Shown one piece after another: positions 21,241-30,345 of a stretch of DNA of 33,232 nt. A model generated the notes under the pieces. That model was not told the origin of the DNA, did no database searches, and worked only from the letters and a program-made list of their open reading frames with translations. The DNA comes from Candidatus Falkowbacteria bacterium CG10_big_fil_rev_8_21_14_0_10_39_11 (GTDB taxonomy: Bacteria; Patescibacteriota; Patescibacteriia; UBA11705): positions 18,234 through 51,465 of the forward strand of contig PFAP01000003.1 in NCBI GenBank assembly GCA_002773615.1. Direction: 5' to 3'. Position numbers and translations under genes: made by a program. Each line of letters opens with the position of its first letter. Position 1 is the stretch's first letter.

Positions 21241-22332
21241 TCAAGTATCATATTTCCCCAATAATTCACAAATTAAATGTTCATATTTATCAGCAGCATT
21301 CTCTGGTAAAACACCCTTGATATTATGACTAAGCTCAGTCAATTTGCTGTGTCGTTCAAATAAATCATGTAATAAATTGATAATGTACTCGCCGGAAAAA
21401 TCTTGTTGTCGGACATAAACAATCGCCTTTTTGTGATGAAAAAATTCAGCGTTTTTTTCTTGTTGATTACTGGGGATCGGCATAATAACAGATGGCTTGC
21501 CCAGTGATGATAATTCGGTCAACGTTCCAAAGCCGGCTCGACCAAAGAAAACCGTAGCCGCCGCATAAACATCAGCCAATTCTACTCCGAGAAACTCAAC
21601 TGCGTGATACCTAGAATTGGAAACAATACTGGGATGATGCATCCATTTTGACTGTTCACCTCGACCCAGAGCATGAATGACTTGGCAAAACTTGGTAATT
21701 TCTTCGGAATTCTCAATAAACGTCTGGTTGATAATTTCTGATCCAATACCGCCACCCATAACCAAAAGTACAGGGAGATTATCTTCCAATTTGAACCGGT
21801 GCTTGGCTCGCTCTGCCAGGCCACCAAACAAAAATCCCCTAGTCGGATTCCCGGTGACAACCAGTTTTTCTTGCTTGGAATATTTGTCTCGCAGTTCAGG
21901 GACGGCCACAGTAATCTTGTCAGCCAGTGGCTGCATCAGTTTGTTGGCTAGGCCAATCTGGAAATCTTGTTGGTGAACAATCAGTCGTTTTTTGAATATT
22001 TTAGCCGCAAAAGCGACCGGCACACTAACAAAACTACCGGCAGTCAGGATGATATCCGGCTTGAACCGAAAAATAATCCACATCGACTTGATCAAGCCCA
22101 GTAGAATCAGAAAAATATCAGTAATATTCCGCCAATCAAAGTAACGGCGGAACTTGCCGCTGGGAATAGCGGAAAATTTTATGTGATAGCTGTTGACGAT
22201 TTCAAATTCTGGTCCGTTGGCGGTACCAATCCAAAGAGCTTCAACATGGTGCTTGTTCTTGATTTTCTCATAAATTGCTAAGAGAGGAGAGACGGATCCC
22301 ATTGTCCCGCCACCAGAAAATATAATTCGCAT
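21241..22332 (-). CDS. murG: MurG, UDP-GlcNAc : lipid I GlcNAc transferase
   Basis: A 363-residue GT28 glycosyltransferase of MurG type: N-terminal Rossmann domain (1-165) with PDIILTAGSFVSVPVAFAAK and HQQDFQIGLANKL, then the C-terminal UDP-GlcNAc domain with MGGGIGSEIINQTF, FFGRAGFGTLTELSSLGKPSVIMPIPSNQQ. MurG makes lipid II at the inner membrane face. The usual first glycine loop GGTGGH is altered to GGTMGS, so the conserved His and one Gly are missing. It is the last gene of the long leftward string and starts 15 bases after the comF stop. Confidence 0.92.
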   Translation of the reverse strand: MRIIFSGGGTMGSVSPLLAIYEKIKNKHHVEALWIGTANGPEFEIVNSYHIKFSAIPSGKFRRYFDWRNITDIFLILLGLIKSMWIIFRFKPDIILTAGSFVSVPVAFAAKIFKKRLIVHQQDFQIGLANKLMQPLADKITVAVPELRDKYSKQEKLVVTGNPTRGFLFGGLAERAKHRFKLEDNLPVLLVMGGGIGSEIINQTFIENSEEITKFCQVIHALGRGEQSKWMHHPSIVSNSRYHAVEFLGVELADVYAAATVFFGRAGFGTLTELSSLGKPSVIMPIPSNQQEKNAEFFHHKKAIVYVRQQDFSGEYIINLLHDLFERHSKLTELSHNIKGVLPENAADKYEHLICELLGKYDT

Positions 22333-22347
22333 ATAGTATAACCTATG

Positions 22348-23043
22348 TTAATTGTGAGCGACGGCCATGGCGATAACTGTGGCCGCCCCAGCCTGTTTCA
22401 AACATTTGGCAGCCTCGTTCATGGTCGTACCAGAAGTAATCACGTCGTCAACCAAAACAATTGTTTTATTTTTTAATTCATGATTGTTGATTGTGAAGGC
22501 TTGATGCAAGTTGTCGATTCGCTCCGATCGATTGAGCTTGGCTTGTTGATCAGTGTATTTTGATCGCACAATAGTTTTGTCTTGATACTGGCAACCAAAT
22601 CCCTTGGCAATAAATTGAGCCAAGACCGCGCTCTGATTGAATCCGCGCTCAGCAAAACGCTTGGGATGAAGCGGGATGGGACAAACTATGGTTGTGTGAT
22701 CCAAATGGACATTCTGATGGCTGATTTTTTCAAGCAATAAATTAGCCAAAAATTCAGCTAATTCTTCGATAAAATTAAACTTATATTCATGAATAATTTT
22801 TTCAATTACCGTTCCCTTGTAGCGAACTGAAACAATTATTTGATCAAGTGATATCCCAGGCTGGCAATTGGAACAAATACCAATAGTTGACGGCTGACGA
22901 TTGCAAATCAAGCAAACATTGTCTTTCAAATAGACTATTTTTTTTTGACAGGTCAAACAAAAATGCTCATCACCTCGTCCACAAACAAGACACTCCTTGG
23001 GGAAAAATAGGTCTATGATTAAATTTTTCCAGTTAGCCAACAT
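22348..23043 (-). CDS. comF: ComF family phosphoribosyltransferase-like competence protein
   Basis: A 231-residue protein with the ComF layout: an N-terminal cysteine region (Cys18/21, 29/32, 44/47, 57/60) for zinc binding and a type I phosphoribosyltransferase domain with the PRPP loop VLVDDVITSGTT (196-207) and PIPLHPKRFAERGFNQS. In naturally competent bacteria ComF is needed for DNA uptake or processing, with an unclear biochemical role. Its place directly after a type IV secretion-like gene set suggests that this machine handles DNA. It starts seven bases before the stop of its upstream neighbour is passed, so co-translation is likely. Confidence 0.9.
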   Translation of the reverse strand: MLANWKNLIIDLFFPKECLVCGRGDEHFCLTCQKKIVYLKDNVCLICNRQPSTIGICSNCQPGISLDQIIVSVRYKGTVIEKIIHEYKFNFIEELAEFLANLLLEKISHQNVHLDHTTIVCPIPLHPKRFAERGFNQSAVLAQFIAKGFGCQYQDKTIVRSKYTDQQAKLNRSERIDNLHQAFTINNHELKNKTIVLVDDVITSGTTMNEAAKCLKQAGAATVIAMAVAHN

Positions 23044-23050
23044 CTAAATT

Positions 23051-23611
23051 CTATTGCCAATAAGCACCGTCAACCTTCCACAAACTATCGACTTTAACCA
23101 GATCTAATTTGATCTTTTGTTTGTAATTGACCGTTTCTTTTCCTGCTGTGATTTTTTCTCTCTGAGTTTCAATAATAACTTTTGCAGTATCAGCTTGCAG
23201 ATCAACTACTTCGATAGCAAGAGCCTTGGTGGTAATGCTGGAATAGGAATAGCTATCACCCAATTCTGATTGAAGACTGGCTTGATATTTATTCGTGGCC
23301 CAACGATAAAAACTATCGGTCATTGAACTGCTAATCTCGGCTAGAATGTTTTCTTGCAGCTGACTGGAAGCGGTACCAAATCTTTCGGCGAATGACCGAG
23401 AAATATTTGATATTTCGCGTTCATTTTTTTCAGCCAACGTTAACTCTGGAGCCTGATATTGCAAAACTCTTTTTTGAGAAACCGAGCCGGGGCCTTGATC
23501 AATAGAACCATCAGGAGTTTTATTCTTCCAGAGATAAAAAATCGTAATACCGGTAATAAGTACAGCCAGAATAACAATTGTTGTAATAATTTTTTTTCTT
23601 GTCCAAAACAT
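23051..23611 (-). CDS. Membrane-anchored protein with NTF2/VirB8-like C-terminal domain
   Basis: A 186-residue bitopic protein with a membrane helix at about 8-28 (ITTIVILAVLITGITIFYL), a polar linker, helical residues 55-110 and a strand-rich end (VVDLQADTAKVIIETQR, KQKIKLDLVKVDSLWKVDGAYW). The ending LDLVKVDSLWKVDGAYW is typical of NTF2-like folds such as VirB8/TraM assembly factors. Its location between virB4 and comF supports a role in the same machine. The family link rests on fold pattern, not clear motif identity. Confidence 0.6.
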   Translation of the reverse strand: MFWTRKKIITTIVILAVLITGITIFYLWKNKTPDGSIDQGPGSVSQKRVLQYQAPELTLAEKNEREISNISRSFAERFGTASSQLQENILAEISSSMTDSFYRWATNKYQASLQSELGDSYSYSSITTKALAIEVVDLQADTAKVIIETQREKITAGKETVNYKQKIKLDLVKVDSLWKVDGAYWQ

Positions 23612-23661
23612 ATTAATAATAGAATTAGGAATTAGGCTGGTAAGAGAGTTGGAATTTTTGA

Positions 23662-25551
23662 TTATACTTGTGCTTGTTCAGCGTCTTCTTGGGCTTTTTT
23701 CCGTTTTTTCTCCATTTCCAACAACTGGGCTGGATTGGAAGTGATCACAGAATCCTCGAGCCCAGAGGCAACCACCTTGATAGCGGCGTGTTTGGATCCG
23801 GCAAAGAAAATACCTTCACCAACATTACTCTCAAGTAGCAGCATTTTTTCCCCTTCGGTCAAAGCAAATGTTTTGACGATAACATCGATAGCGGATGATG
23901 ATTGTTTGAGTAAAATCTTTAACGCTGAGTTGTTGACAATACCCGGGCCATACTTTGAAGTCAAAAAGTCATTGACATCCTGAGTAATAGTGGTAATCCC
24001 AAGATAATATTTTCGTCCACGCTTGACCAATCCATGCAAAAAACGAGCTGAGTCATCATACATCATCAGCCACCAAGCCTCATCAACCACCAGAATACGT
24101 TTTTTTAGCTCTGAGCGAACAACGTTCCAAACATAGTTGATAATGTTGTACAAAGCCATTGGACGAAGCTCATCCTCAAGATCGCGAACAGAAAATGTGA
24201 CTAACTGATTGGCCATATCAACATTGGTTGGAGAATTGAACAGACCAGAAAATGTTCCGGTGGTATATTTGCGCAAGCGCAGGGCCAAATCAGCCCCACC
24301 GTCCATACCATCCAAAACCTCATACAAATCCTGCATTAAAGGCGGTTCAATCTTGTCCAGATCACTATCTGGAGTAATATCTTTTTTGGCATATGTCTGA
24401 ATCAAAGCTTGATCTAGAATTGTATCTTCCTGAAATGTCAGCTTACCAAGCATCAGCTTTAATAAACCCTTGATACTGATCACTGCACTACGGATAATGT
24501 CCTCGACAGATGAATCTTCACCGACGCCTCGGGGCAAATCAAAAGGATTAATCTTGCTCTCAGAATTGAGAGAAATGTTGACATATGTTCCACCAACAGC
24601 GTCTGACAACAGTTTGTATTCTCGCTCAGGGTCAATAATGATCACATCTGTGCCCATCATCATTGAACGCAGAACTTCAAGTTTGATCGTATAACTTTTA
24701 CCGGCACCAGAAGTCGCAAAAACTGTGCAGTTGGCATTTTGAAGACTGAAACGATCAAAAATAATCAAACTATTATTGTGCCTATTTATTCCATATAAGA
24801 TGCCTTCTTCTGAAGTCAAATCAGAAGATATAAAAGGAAATGACGATGCGATTGGCGAAGAATTCATGTTGGAAGTAATCATAAGCTCGTCATTGCCTAT
24901 GGGCAAGGTTGAATTGAACCCTTGCTCAGATTGATAGAAAACCCGTTTGGTATAAACCATTCGTGAGCCAAAAACCGCTTCGATGTCTTCGGTCAACTTG
25001 TCCAACTCATCCTCTGACTTGGCGTAAAGAGTGGTGTACAAACCAAATTGAAAAAATTTTTCAGTGCCCTGAGTCAAATCATCACGCAATTGTTCAATAT
25101 CACGCAATGCGGTCTCTCTGAGTGGATCTCTTGGCTTACCTTTTTCTGCCCCAGCATTCAATGAAGCCTGCAAAATACCAACTTGTCTCTTCAACTGCTT
25201 TAAAACTACCGGTGACTCCATGGGATAAAAAAACATACTAATATCCAGTGACGAGTTGTAGTTGATAATGGGAGAAAACCAACCGACTGAAATGTATCGC
25301 GGATAAGTCATGACAAACAACGTCCGGGCATACCAACTGCCCAATTTGATGAATGATGGCTTGACCTCAAACGCAGCCGGGGCAACCAAATCTAAAACAG
25401 ATACAACACCCTGACGATACAGTTGTTCATCTTCAATTATTTGTTCGCTTTTTTTGCTCTGTGTTTCAATTTTTTTCTCTTTCTCAATTTCATTCAATTC
25501 TTCTTTCGGGGCTGCTTTTTTTTCACTTAGAGCGTCTTTAGCATTAAACAT
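23662..25551 (-). CDS. VirB4/TraC-like conjugation ATPase (C-terminal part of the split system)
   Basis: A 629-residue AAA+-type ATPase. Walker A is ATSGAGKS (279-286), DVIIIDPEREYKLL follows, Walker B is RILVVDEAWWLM (about 486-497), and the downstream sensor region is GITTITQDVNDF, the usual VirB4 sequence. The N-terminal part (70-220) holds the VirB4 NTF2-like region. VirB4 ATPases power assembly and transport at the base of type IV secretion machines. It follows a separate 233-residue gene that looks like the N-terminal region of the same family, a split common in CPR and Gram-positive systems. Confidence 0.9.
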   Translation of the reverse strand: MFNAKDALSEKKAAPKEELNEIEKEKKIETQSKKSEQIIEDEQLYRQGVVSVLDLVAPAAFEVKPSFIKLGSWYARTLFVMTYPRYISVGWFSPIINYNSSLDISMFFYPMESPVVLKQLKRQVGILQASLNAGAEKGKPRDPLRETALRDIEQLRDDLTQGTEKFFQFGLYTTLYAKSEDELDKLTEDIEAVFGSRMVYTKRVFYQSEQGFNSTLPIGNDELMITSNMNSSPIASSFPFISSDLTSEEGILYGINRHNNSLIIFDRFSLQNANCTVFATSGAGKSYTIKLEVLRSMMMGTDVIIIDPEREYKLLSDAVGGTYVNISLNSESKINPFDLPRGVGEDSSVEDIIRSAVISIKGLLKLMLGKLTFQEDTILDQALIQTYAKKDITPDSDLDKIEPPLMQDLYEVLDGMDGGADLALRLRKYTTGTFSGLFNSPTNVDMANQLVTFSVRDLEDELRPMALYNIINYVWNVVRSELKKRILVVDEAWWLMMYDDSARFLHGLVKRGRKYYLGITTITQDVNDFLTSKYGPGIVNNSALKILLKQSSSAIDVIVKTFALTEGEKMLLLESNVGEGIFFAGSKHAAIKVVASGLEDSVITSNPAQLLEMEKKRKKAQEDAEQAQV

Positions 25552-25572
25552 ATATATTATATTTTGACTTAA

Positions 25573-26274
25573 TTATTCTTCTATGCGTAACTTGGCTATT
25601 TCAGGCATTTTTTGTTTATCGGCAACATCAGGATTATATACGTTGTAATATAATTCAATCAAACTTTGAGTGTCGAGTACAACTGTCTCCAGTCCCAACT
25701 CTCGAATATGCATTTTTACATGCTCAACTCGCTGATTCAAAGTATAGCGATATTTATCAAATTTTTGCTGATTCAATTTGATCACTTTACCTGGAGTCAA
25801 AACGTCGGTTAATCGAGCAAAAAAACCACGCTTGCTGTCTTCAACTGCTCGATATGGGATGACAACAAAAAACCGTTTGCTCATGATATCACCAAGGTCG
25901 ACCAATTCATTGACATAAGTTTGATAATTGATCATCTGACGCCGCAGTAATTCATTGGTGATCTCCTTTTCACGGTCAGCCAACCTTTTTTGATACTTTG
26001 AGATATCCAGTTTGCGAGATTGGATCACAACTTGAATGGGAAAGTCTAAAAAGTTCAAAAAACTAACATAGGAGGAGACAACCGCATTCTGTTCATCTTC
26101 TGATTTTAGAGCAAAATTCAAACTGGAGACCATCATCACGGCTCTCAACGAACCATCTTTCATTATCACCGTATCATTCTTGATTTCAGCTGTATCCAAA
26201 AACAATTGCGTTGACTGAGTGATTTTATTCCCAGATAATTTTTTATTTTGCATTTCTTTTTCTTTGGCTGCCAT
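25573..26274 (-). CDS. TraC/VirB4 N-terminal-domain protein
   Basis: A 233-residue protein that resembles the N-terminal, nucleotide-motif-free region of VirB4/TraC. It contains TQLFLDTAEIKNDTVIMKDGSLRAVMMV (a typical early segment), LNFLDFPIQVVIQSRKLDI and KRFFVVIPYRA. It ends 21 bases before the ATPase gene. It may form one functional unit with that protein. There is no Walker motif, as expected. The first Met (MAAKEKEM) lies after a gap of 116 bases containing a GTTAATAA/TTATTAAC hairpin. Confidence 0.75.
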   Translation of the reverse strand: MAAKEKEMQNKKLSGNKITQSTQLFLDTAEIKNDTVIMKDGSLRAVMMVSSLNFALKSEDEQNAVVSSYVSFLNFLDFPIQVVIQSRKLDISKYQKRLADREKEITNELLRRQMINYQTYVNELVDLGDIMSKRFFVVIPYRAVEDSKRGFFARLTDVLTPGKVIKLNQQKFDKYRYTLNQRVEHVKMHIRELGLETVVLDTQSLIELYYNVYNPDVADKQKMPEIAKLRIEE

Positions 26275-26390
26275 ATGTTAGTGGGGTAGTGAATTAGTTA
26301 ATTAGTTATCAAGTTAATAAGGACTTCAGTTTTTTGACCAAAATGAAACTTTATTAACAGACTAACTTGTTTGCCGCCAGAAACGGATCA

Positions 26391-26897
26391 CTATTTAGTA
26401 TTATTGTTTTTCTGATTTAATGTTTTCTTACTCTGTATTTGGCCTTCAACAACTTGATCAGCAAAGAAATCTTCATCAGTCTGATATACACCTCCGGTAT
26501 TAATCAGTAATGATAAATCGTGCAACCGGGATTCTGAAACCGCTTCTTTGTGAGCTTCTTCTTCGTGAATAATCTCATGATCAGCTTTTACCTCTTGCAC
26601 ACCAACAACATAGGCGGCCTTGTTCCAGACACGTTGGTTGGGGCGACGTAAAGTCTGCAAAAAACTCAGAAAAAAGAAATGAATTGGGCGACCATTGACT
26701 TTGGCAAAAGCAAAGATGGCTGCTATGCCAACGGTGATGATAGCCAGAGGAATAAAGGCAACAAAACTGACCAGACGAAATTCAATGGCGCCAATAACCA
26801 ACGCAACAACCATGATCCCAAATTGACGGATCGTAATCGGTCCGAGGATTTTGTCTTCAACATCGATAAATTGGGGAACGATAAATTGATTTGGCAT
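26391..26897 (-). CDS. PrgI family membrane protein
   Basis: A protein of 168 residues from the preferred Met at 26897 (MPNQFIVPQFIDVEDKILGPIT), which is the usual PrgI start; an upstream Met at 26939 adds 14 residues. Two membrane helices (about 25-65) follow directly, then a conserved turn (KVNGRPIHFFFLSFLQTLRRPNQRVWNK) and a long acidic cytoplasmic tail. PrgI-like proteins are small partners of VirB4 and VirB6 in Gram-positive and CPR type IV systems. It lies between an unknown helical protein and the TraC-like gene. Confidence 0.82.
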   Translation of the reverse strand: MPNQFIVPQFIDVEDKILGPITIRQFGIMVVALVIGAIEFRLVSFVAFIPLAIITVGIAAIFAFAKVNGRPIHFFFLSFLQTLRRPNQRVWNKAAYVVGVQEVKADHEIIHEEEAHKEAVSESRLHDLSLLINTGGVYQTDEDFFADQVVEGQIQSKKTLNQKNNNTK

Positions 26898-26956
26898 ATT
26901 TTTTGACGGTGAAATTAAGTAATCAGTAGATAGCGCCAAGAGGCAAAGCGACTAAC

Positions 26957-28315
26957 CTAGCTATCAAGGCGTTGGCTCAACTCCAAAATGGCTTGGAATT
27001 GATCCGGCGATAATGTTTCTTCGTTAGCGATCTGCCGATCAGTAATAATTTGATCAATTGACTTGCCACTAACAATACTGGCTACTCCCATTTGGGTGTA
27101 AAGTTTAAACACGGGTGATAATTTCCAGGCGGAAACACCTTCAAGACCACGACGCCAAGATTCGGCCTTTAATGTTTGTATTTTTTCATAAAGAGTATCG
27201 GCACTATCACGAGCTGAGGTACCTATACGATCAAAATTTTTGAGATCAAGAGTTAGTAATTCTTCAACCGGTCCCAATAAATATGGTTTATTTTGAACTG
27301 AATCAACTTCAAGACTCTTGTTTTTGACTGGAAGACTTTGTCTCATCGGAGGAGCTTTCTGCTCTCCCTGGTCATGTTTTTTGATAATAAGCTCTTCAGG
27401 CCCAAGATCAGCCTTTCCTTTACCAACAAGATCGTCAACAAAGTCATAACGAGGTGAAGGTTTTTTTTCTTCTTTAACTTTTGATTGTTCTATTGGTGGG
27501 AGATCTGGCTTTGGGGCTGGGTCTGATTTGATTTCAGCTGGTTTAACGCTAACCGGTTCTAATTTTGCCTCGATTGGCTTCGCTACTGGCTTTGAAGCCA
27601 TTAATTTTTCTTTCAATTGATCAAGGTTGGTAACATCAAAGACTGAGCTCGCCGTCTTAGTTTCAACCGGTTTTGAAGGTACTTTTACCGCTTTAACTGG
27701 CGATTCTTTTTTTACGTCAGGCTCAACCATTGGTCGTGGTGGTACTGGCTGGGTTTGATTTGTGTCATTTTTAGTCACAGCTTCAGCTGATCGATCGGGT
27801 TTGACTTCTGGCATCGGTAAATTTGGAGCCGGCCTCTTTTTGTCCATGGCATCGGTAGTGATTTGACTTTTGACCTTGGATAATTCACTTTCGTGTTTTT
27901 TCACAATTGATAAAACCAAATCTGCTTTTTGGCTGTCCAAGCCTAAGCCCCCCTCTTCTTTGGGGACTGACAACATATACTTGACCTCTTTTTCATTTCT
28001 AACCTCCCGTAACTTTGAACCTAAAATAGTATAAAAACGCTGTTTTATTTTGGTGTCAGTAAATTTTATCTTCAATTGGGCGGTGATTTTATCAATTGTG
28101 AGATCAACTTGCTTATCCAGTTCGCTCTTGGCTGCTTTCATGTGTTCGTCGTGAACAACCTCGTCATCAATAAAGGTGGCTTTTTTTTCTTTTGGAGCAT
28201 CAACTTTTTTCTCACCATTTTCAATCTCTTCAATTGAAAAATACTTACCATCTTTGTAGTATTTCATCTGGCCGTCTTTGTCTTTTACCAATATGTAATC
28301 GTAAGTGTTTGTCAT
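26957..28315 (-). CDS. Unrecognised helical protein with a long Pro/Lys-rich linker (type IV cluster)
   Basis: A 452-residue soluble-looking protein. Three parts can be told apart: an N-terminal region (1-150, with DYILVKDKDGQMKYYKDGKY and a helical stretch FYTILGSKLREVRNEKEVKY), a low-complexity Pro/Lys/Glu linker (about 155-330), and a C-terminal helical domain (ESWRRGLEGVSAWKLSPVFKLY ... SPDQFQAILELSQRLDS). No family is recognised. Its fixed place between virB6-like and prgI genes suggests a cytoplasmic accessory or adaptor of the machine. It starts at ATG 28315. Confidence 0.7.
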   Translation of the reverse strand: MTNTYDYILVKDKDGQMKYYKDGKYFSIEEIENGEKKVDAPKEKKATFIDDEVVHDEHMKAAKSELDKQVDLTIDKITAQLKIKFTDTKIKQRFYTILGSKLREVRNEKEVKYMLSVPKEEGGLGLDSQKADLVLSIVKKHESELSKVKSQITTDAMDKKRPAPNLPMPEVKPDRSAEAVTKNDTNQTQPVPPRPMVEPDVKKESPVKAVKVPSKPVETKTASSVFDVTNLDQLKEKLMASKPVAKPIEAKLEPVSVKPAEIKSDPAPKPDLPPIEQSKVKEEKKPSPRYDFVDDLVGKGKADLGPEELIIKKHDQGEQKAPPMRQSLPVKNKSLEVDSVQNKPYLLGPVEELLTLDLKNFDRIGTSARDSADTLYEKIQTLKAESWRRGLEGVSAWKLSPVFKLYTQMGVASIVSGKSIDQIITDRQIANEETLSPDQFQAILELSQRLDS

Positions 28316-28419
28316 AGTTTAATAAAACGTATTATCTCCTTATGAGAATAATTATTGCGTAAAATTCTAATTTCTAATCTCTAAATCCTAAACAATATCA
28401 AAAATCAAATATCAAATCC

Positions 28420-28785
28420 TTATTTACTTTTTTCAATTATAGCTCCAAATTTTTTCATTAATTCTATCGATTCTTGTAATAATTTAATTCTTTTTTCGTC
28501 AACCAAATCAATACCCGGAATATCCACTAATTTGAGCCACAAACCTGACTCCTTCGCTGCTTTTCTACAAATTTTTATTCTGTGAATAAAATCTTTTTTA
28601 CTCAGAGCCTCATTAGCTTCAATATAGTTAGCAGCCACTGAACCAGACGACCGAATTAATTGCTTACTGTCTTCAAAGTTAGATGTGGACCTGGATAATT
28701 CTTTGATAAATTGACGATAATTTTTTGCAAAAAGATAAGTACGCTCCTCCAAGTCATATTTTTTTGAATTTTGAGTTTCTGTCAT
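28420..28785 (-). CDS. Four-helix-bundle protein (23S IVS / TIGR02436 family)
   Basis: A 121-residue all-helical protein with the family marks LIRSSGSVAANYIEANEA and DFIHRIKICRKAAKESGLWLKL. Members were first noted in intervening sequences of 23S rRNA genes and are common as single genes in CPR genomes; their function is unknown. It sits inside the type IV gene string between two unknown structural genes, in unusually AT-rich flanks with long runs of A/T words (AATATCAAAAATCAAATATC), which suggests a later insertion. It does not look like part of the machine. Confidence 0.85.
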   Translation of the reverse strand: MTETQNSKKYDLEERTYLFAKNYRQFIKELSRSTSNFEDSKQLIRSSGSVAANYIEANEALSKKDFIHRIKICRKAAKESGLWLKLVDIPGIDLVDEKRIKLLQESIELMKKFGAIIEKSK

Positions 28786-28836
28786 TACAATTTATTTAGA
28801 ACTTAGTACTTAGAGTTTTGAATTTAATTCGTAGAA

Positions 28837-30333
28837 TCATAACCATTTAAATTGCTCAACCTCCATGTCATAGAAAGCCATCTGTGATAAATGTTTTTTC
28901 CCTTGAGCCCGAAAAATATTGCCAAATATCATCGCCCAACGACCACTCATATTTTCGGTCATGCCCAAACGCTCGGAAAGAATGTATTTGATAAAATGTT
29001 TGACATACGTCGGATCCGGAGCCTTGGCTTCAAACGATTTGAGCTCCTCCATCATACTATTGCGCTTGAAATATGCAATTAAAAGTTCTCGGAATCGCTT
29101 ATCCTCGGTCACGATATTGTCCAGCAAACCGGTCTCGGCCAGCAACTTCATGCCGGCAATGATTTCGATCTTTTTTCGGGATAAGATATCTTTATAAAAT
29201 TGGTCACTAAGTCGTTTGCGATCTTTCCTGGTTTTATCTACCAAAAAATTACGATATTCATTGACCGCATCATCTTCGGCGTCATTACTATGCATAATAT
29301 CAACTTCACCCGGTTTTTTGTCATCCTCACCGATTTTCGCCCGCTCTTCGACTCCCTGATAATATTGTTTAAAAAATTTATCTTGTTCCGATTCGGTGAA
29401 GGGGAAAATTTGAATTTCACTCAAATTAGTTTTTTCAACATTAAAATAAAAGTTTCTAATATTTTCATACAGATCAAAAACCCGGTCCAACAACAACTTG
29501 TTCTCCTCGGTCAATTGTTTAACATTGGGACTCTCAGCATAGTATTTGGCCTTGTGCAGGGTACTCAATTTTTCATTCTCATTGTATGGCAGAGTGCTAA
29601 TGTAGTCGGTCAGCCAGTTTTGAATGGTTGGTTCGATTTTTTCGCCCTTATGGGCAATTTTTTTGTCGCCGATTTTTTCAGCATTATGCAACAACGCTTT
29701 CATCAGCTCTTGCTGAGCGACTTTGTTGGTTTGCATCAGGGTGATAATAATAACATTGGCATCAACTCGAAATAATAACTCATCAGTGGTCGCGGTAAAT
29801 AGAACATGTTCCTTCAAAAGCTTGATCATCTCCCTCATTTCTGATTCAGGGTCGCCCACTTTAAGCTCAGGAATTCGTTCCTCAACCACATTGCGTTCTT
29901 CTTCTGGAACAAGGGTTCCCGCTGCCTTCACTCTCGGTTTGATAAATTCCTTGCGGACAGCCACTCGATATTTTTTGATTTCTTCATCAAACTTGGTGGG
30001 GTCTACATCCAACTGGGTTAACATAGCAACAACCTGCCCACCCAGATATTCATCAGCCACCAACATTCGGCGAGTTAAAACATCAATCAATAGTGGTCGA
30101 ACCTGATCCGGCTCAACATCCACCGTCTTGGTGATGGACGGTTCCACTTGATCCAAAGTCAAATCTTTGACAAAAACCTGAGCAATAATCTTGACCAAAG
30201 CGGCGGTGTCAATGATCGAAAAATAATACTTGTCTGAAATTTCTTTCATAACCTCAACGCCATAACGAGCCAATAGAATATTTTTGACTTTGGTTGGCAG
30301 GGCTTTTATTTTTACATTTATATCATCAGGCAT
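28837..30333 (-). CDS. Unrecognised 498-residue helical protein (type IV cluster)
   Basis: A long, charged, predicted all-helical soluble protein (MPDDINVKIKALPTKVKNIL ... VEQFKWL) without signal, membrane segment or known motif. Helical blocks are seen at about 10-115, 170-260 and 380-495, with acidic linkers between (EEERNVVEERIPEL; EDDKKPGEVDIM). It starts 12 bases after the stop of the VirB6-like gene, so the two are co-transcribed. The position suggests a cytoplasmic structural or scaffold component. I cannot assign a function. Confidence 0.7.
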   Translation of the reverse strand: MPDDINVKIKALPTKVKNILLARYGVEVMKEISDKYYFSIIDTAALVKIIAQVFVKDLTLDQVEPSITKTVDVEPDQVRPLLIDVLTRRMLVADEYLGGQVVAMLTQLDVDPTKFDEEIKKYRVAVRKEFIKPRVKAAGTLVPEEERNVVEERIPELKVGDPESEMREMIKLLKEHVLFTATTDELLFRVDANVIIITLMQTNKVAQQELMKALLHNAEKIGDKKIAHKGEKIEPTIQNWLTDYISTLPYNENEKLSTLHKAKYYAESPNVKQLTEENKLLLDRVFDLYENIRNFYFNVEKTNLSEIQIFPFTESEQDKFFKQYYQGVEERAKIGEDDKKPGEVDIMHSNDAEDDAVNEYRNFLVDKTRKDRKRLSDQFYKDILSRKKIEIIAGMKLLAETGLLDNIVTEDKRFRELLIAYFKRNSMMEELKSFEAKAPDPTYVKHFIKYILSERLGMTENMSGRWAMIFGNIFRAQGKKHLSQMAFYDMEVEQFKWL

Positions 30334-30345
30334 ATTTATATTAGA

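Noticed and set aside
23662-26274. Frameshift splitting VirB4 into two genes
   Set aside because: The two genes are separated by 21 bases with their own stop and start, and split TraC/VirB4 pairs are common in CPR and Gram-positive systems.
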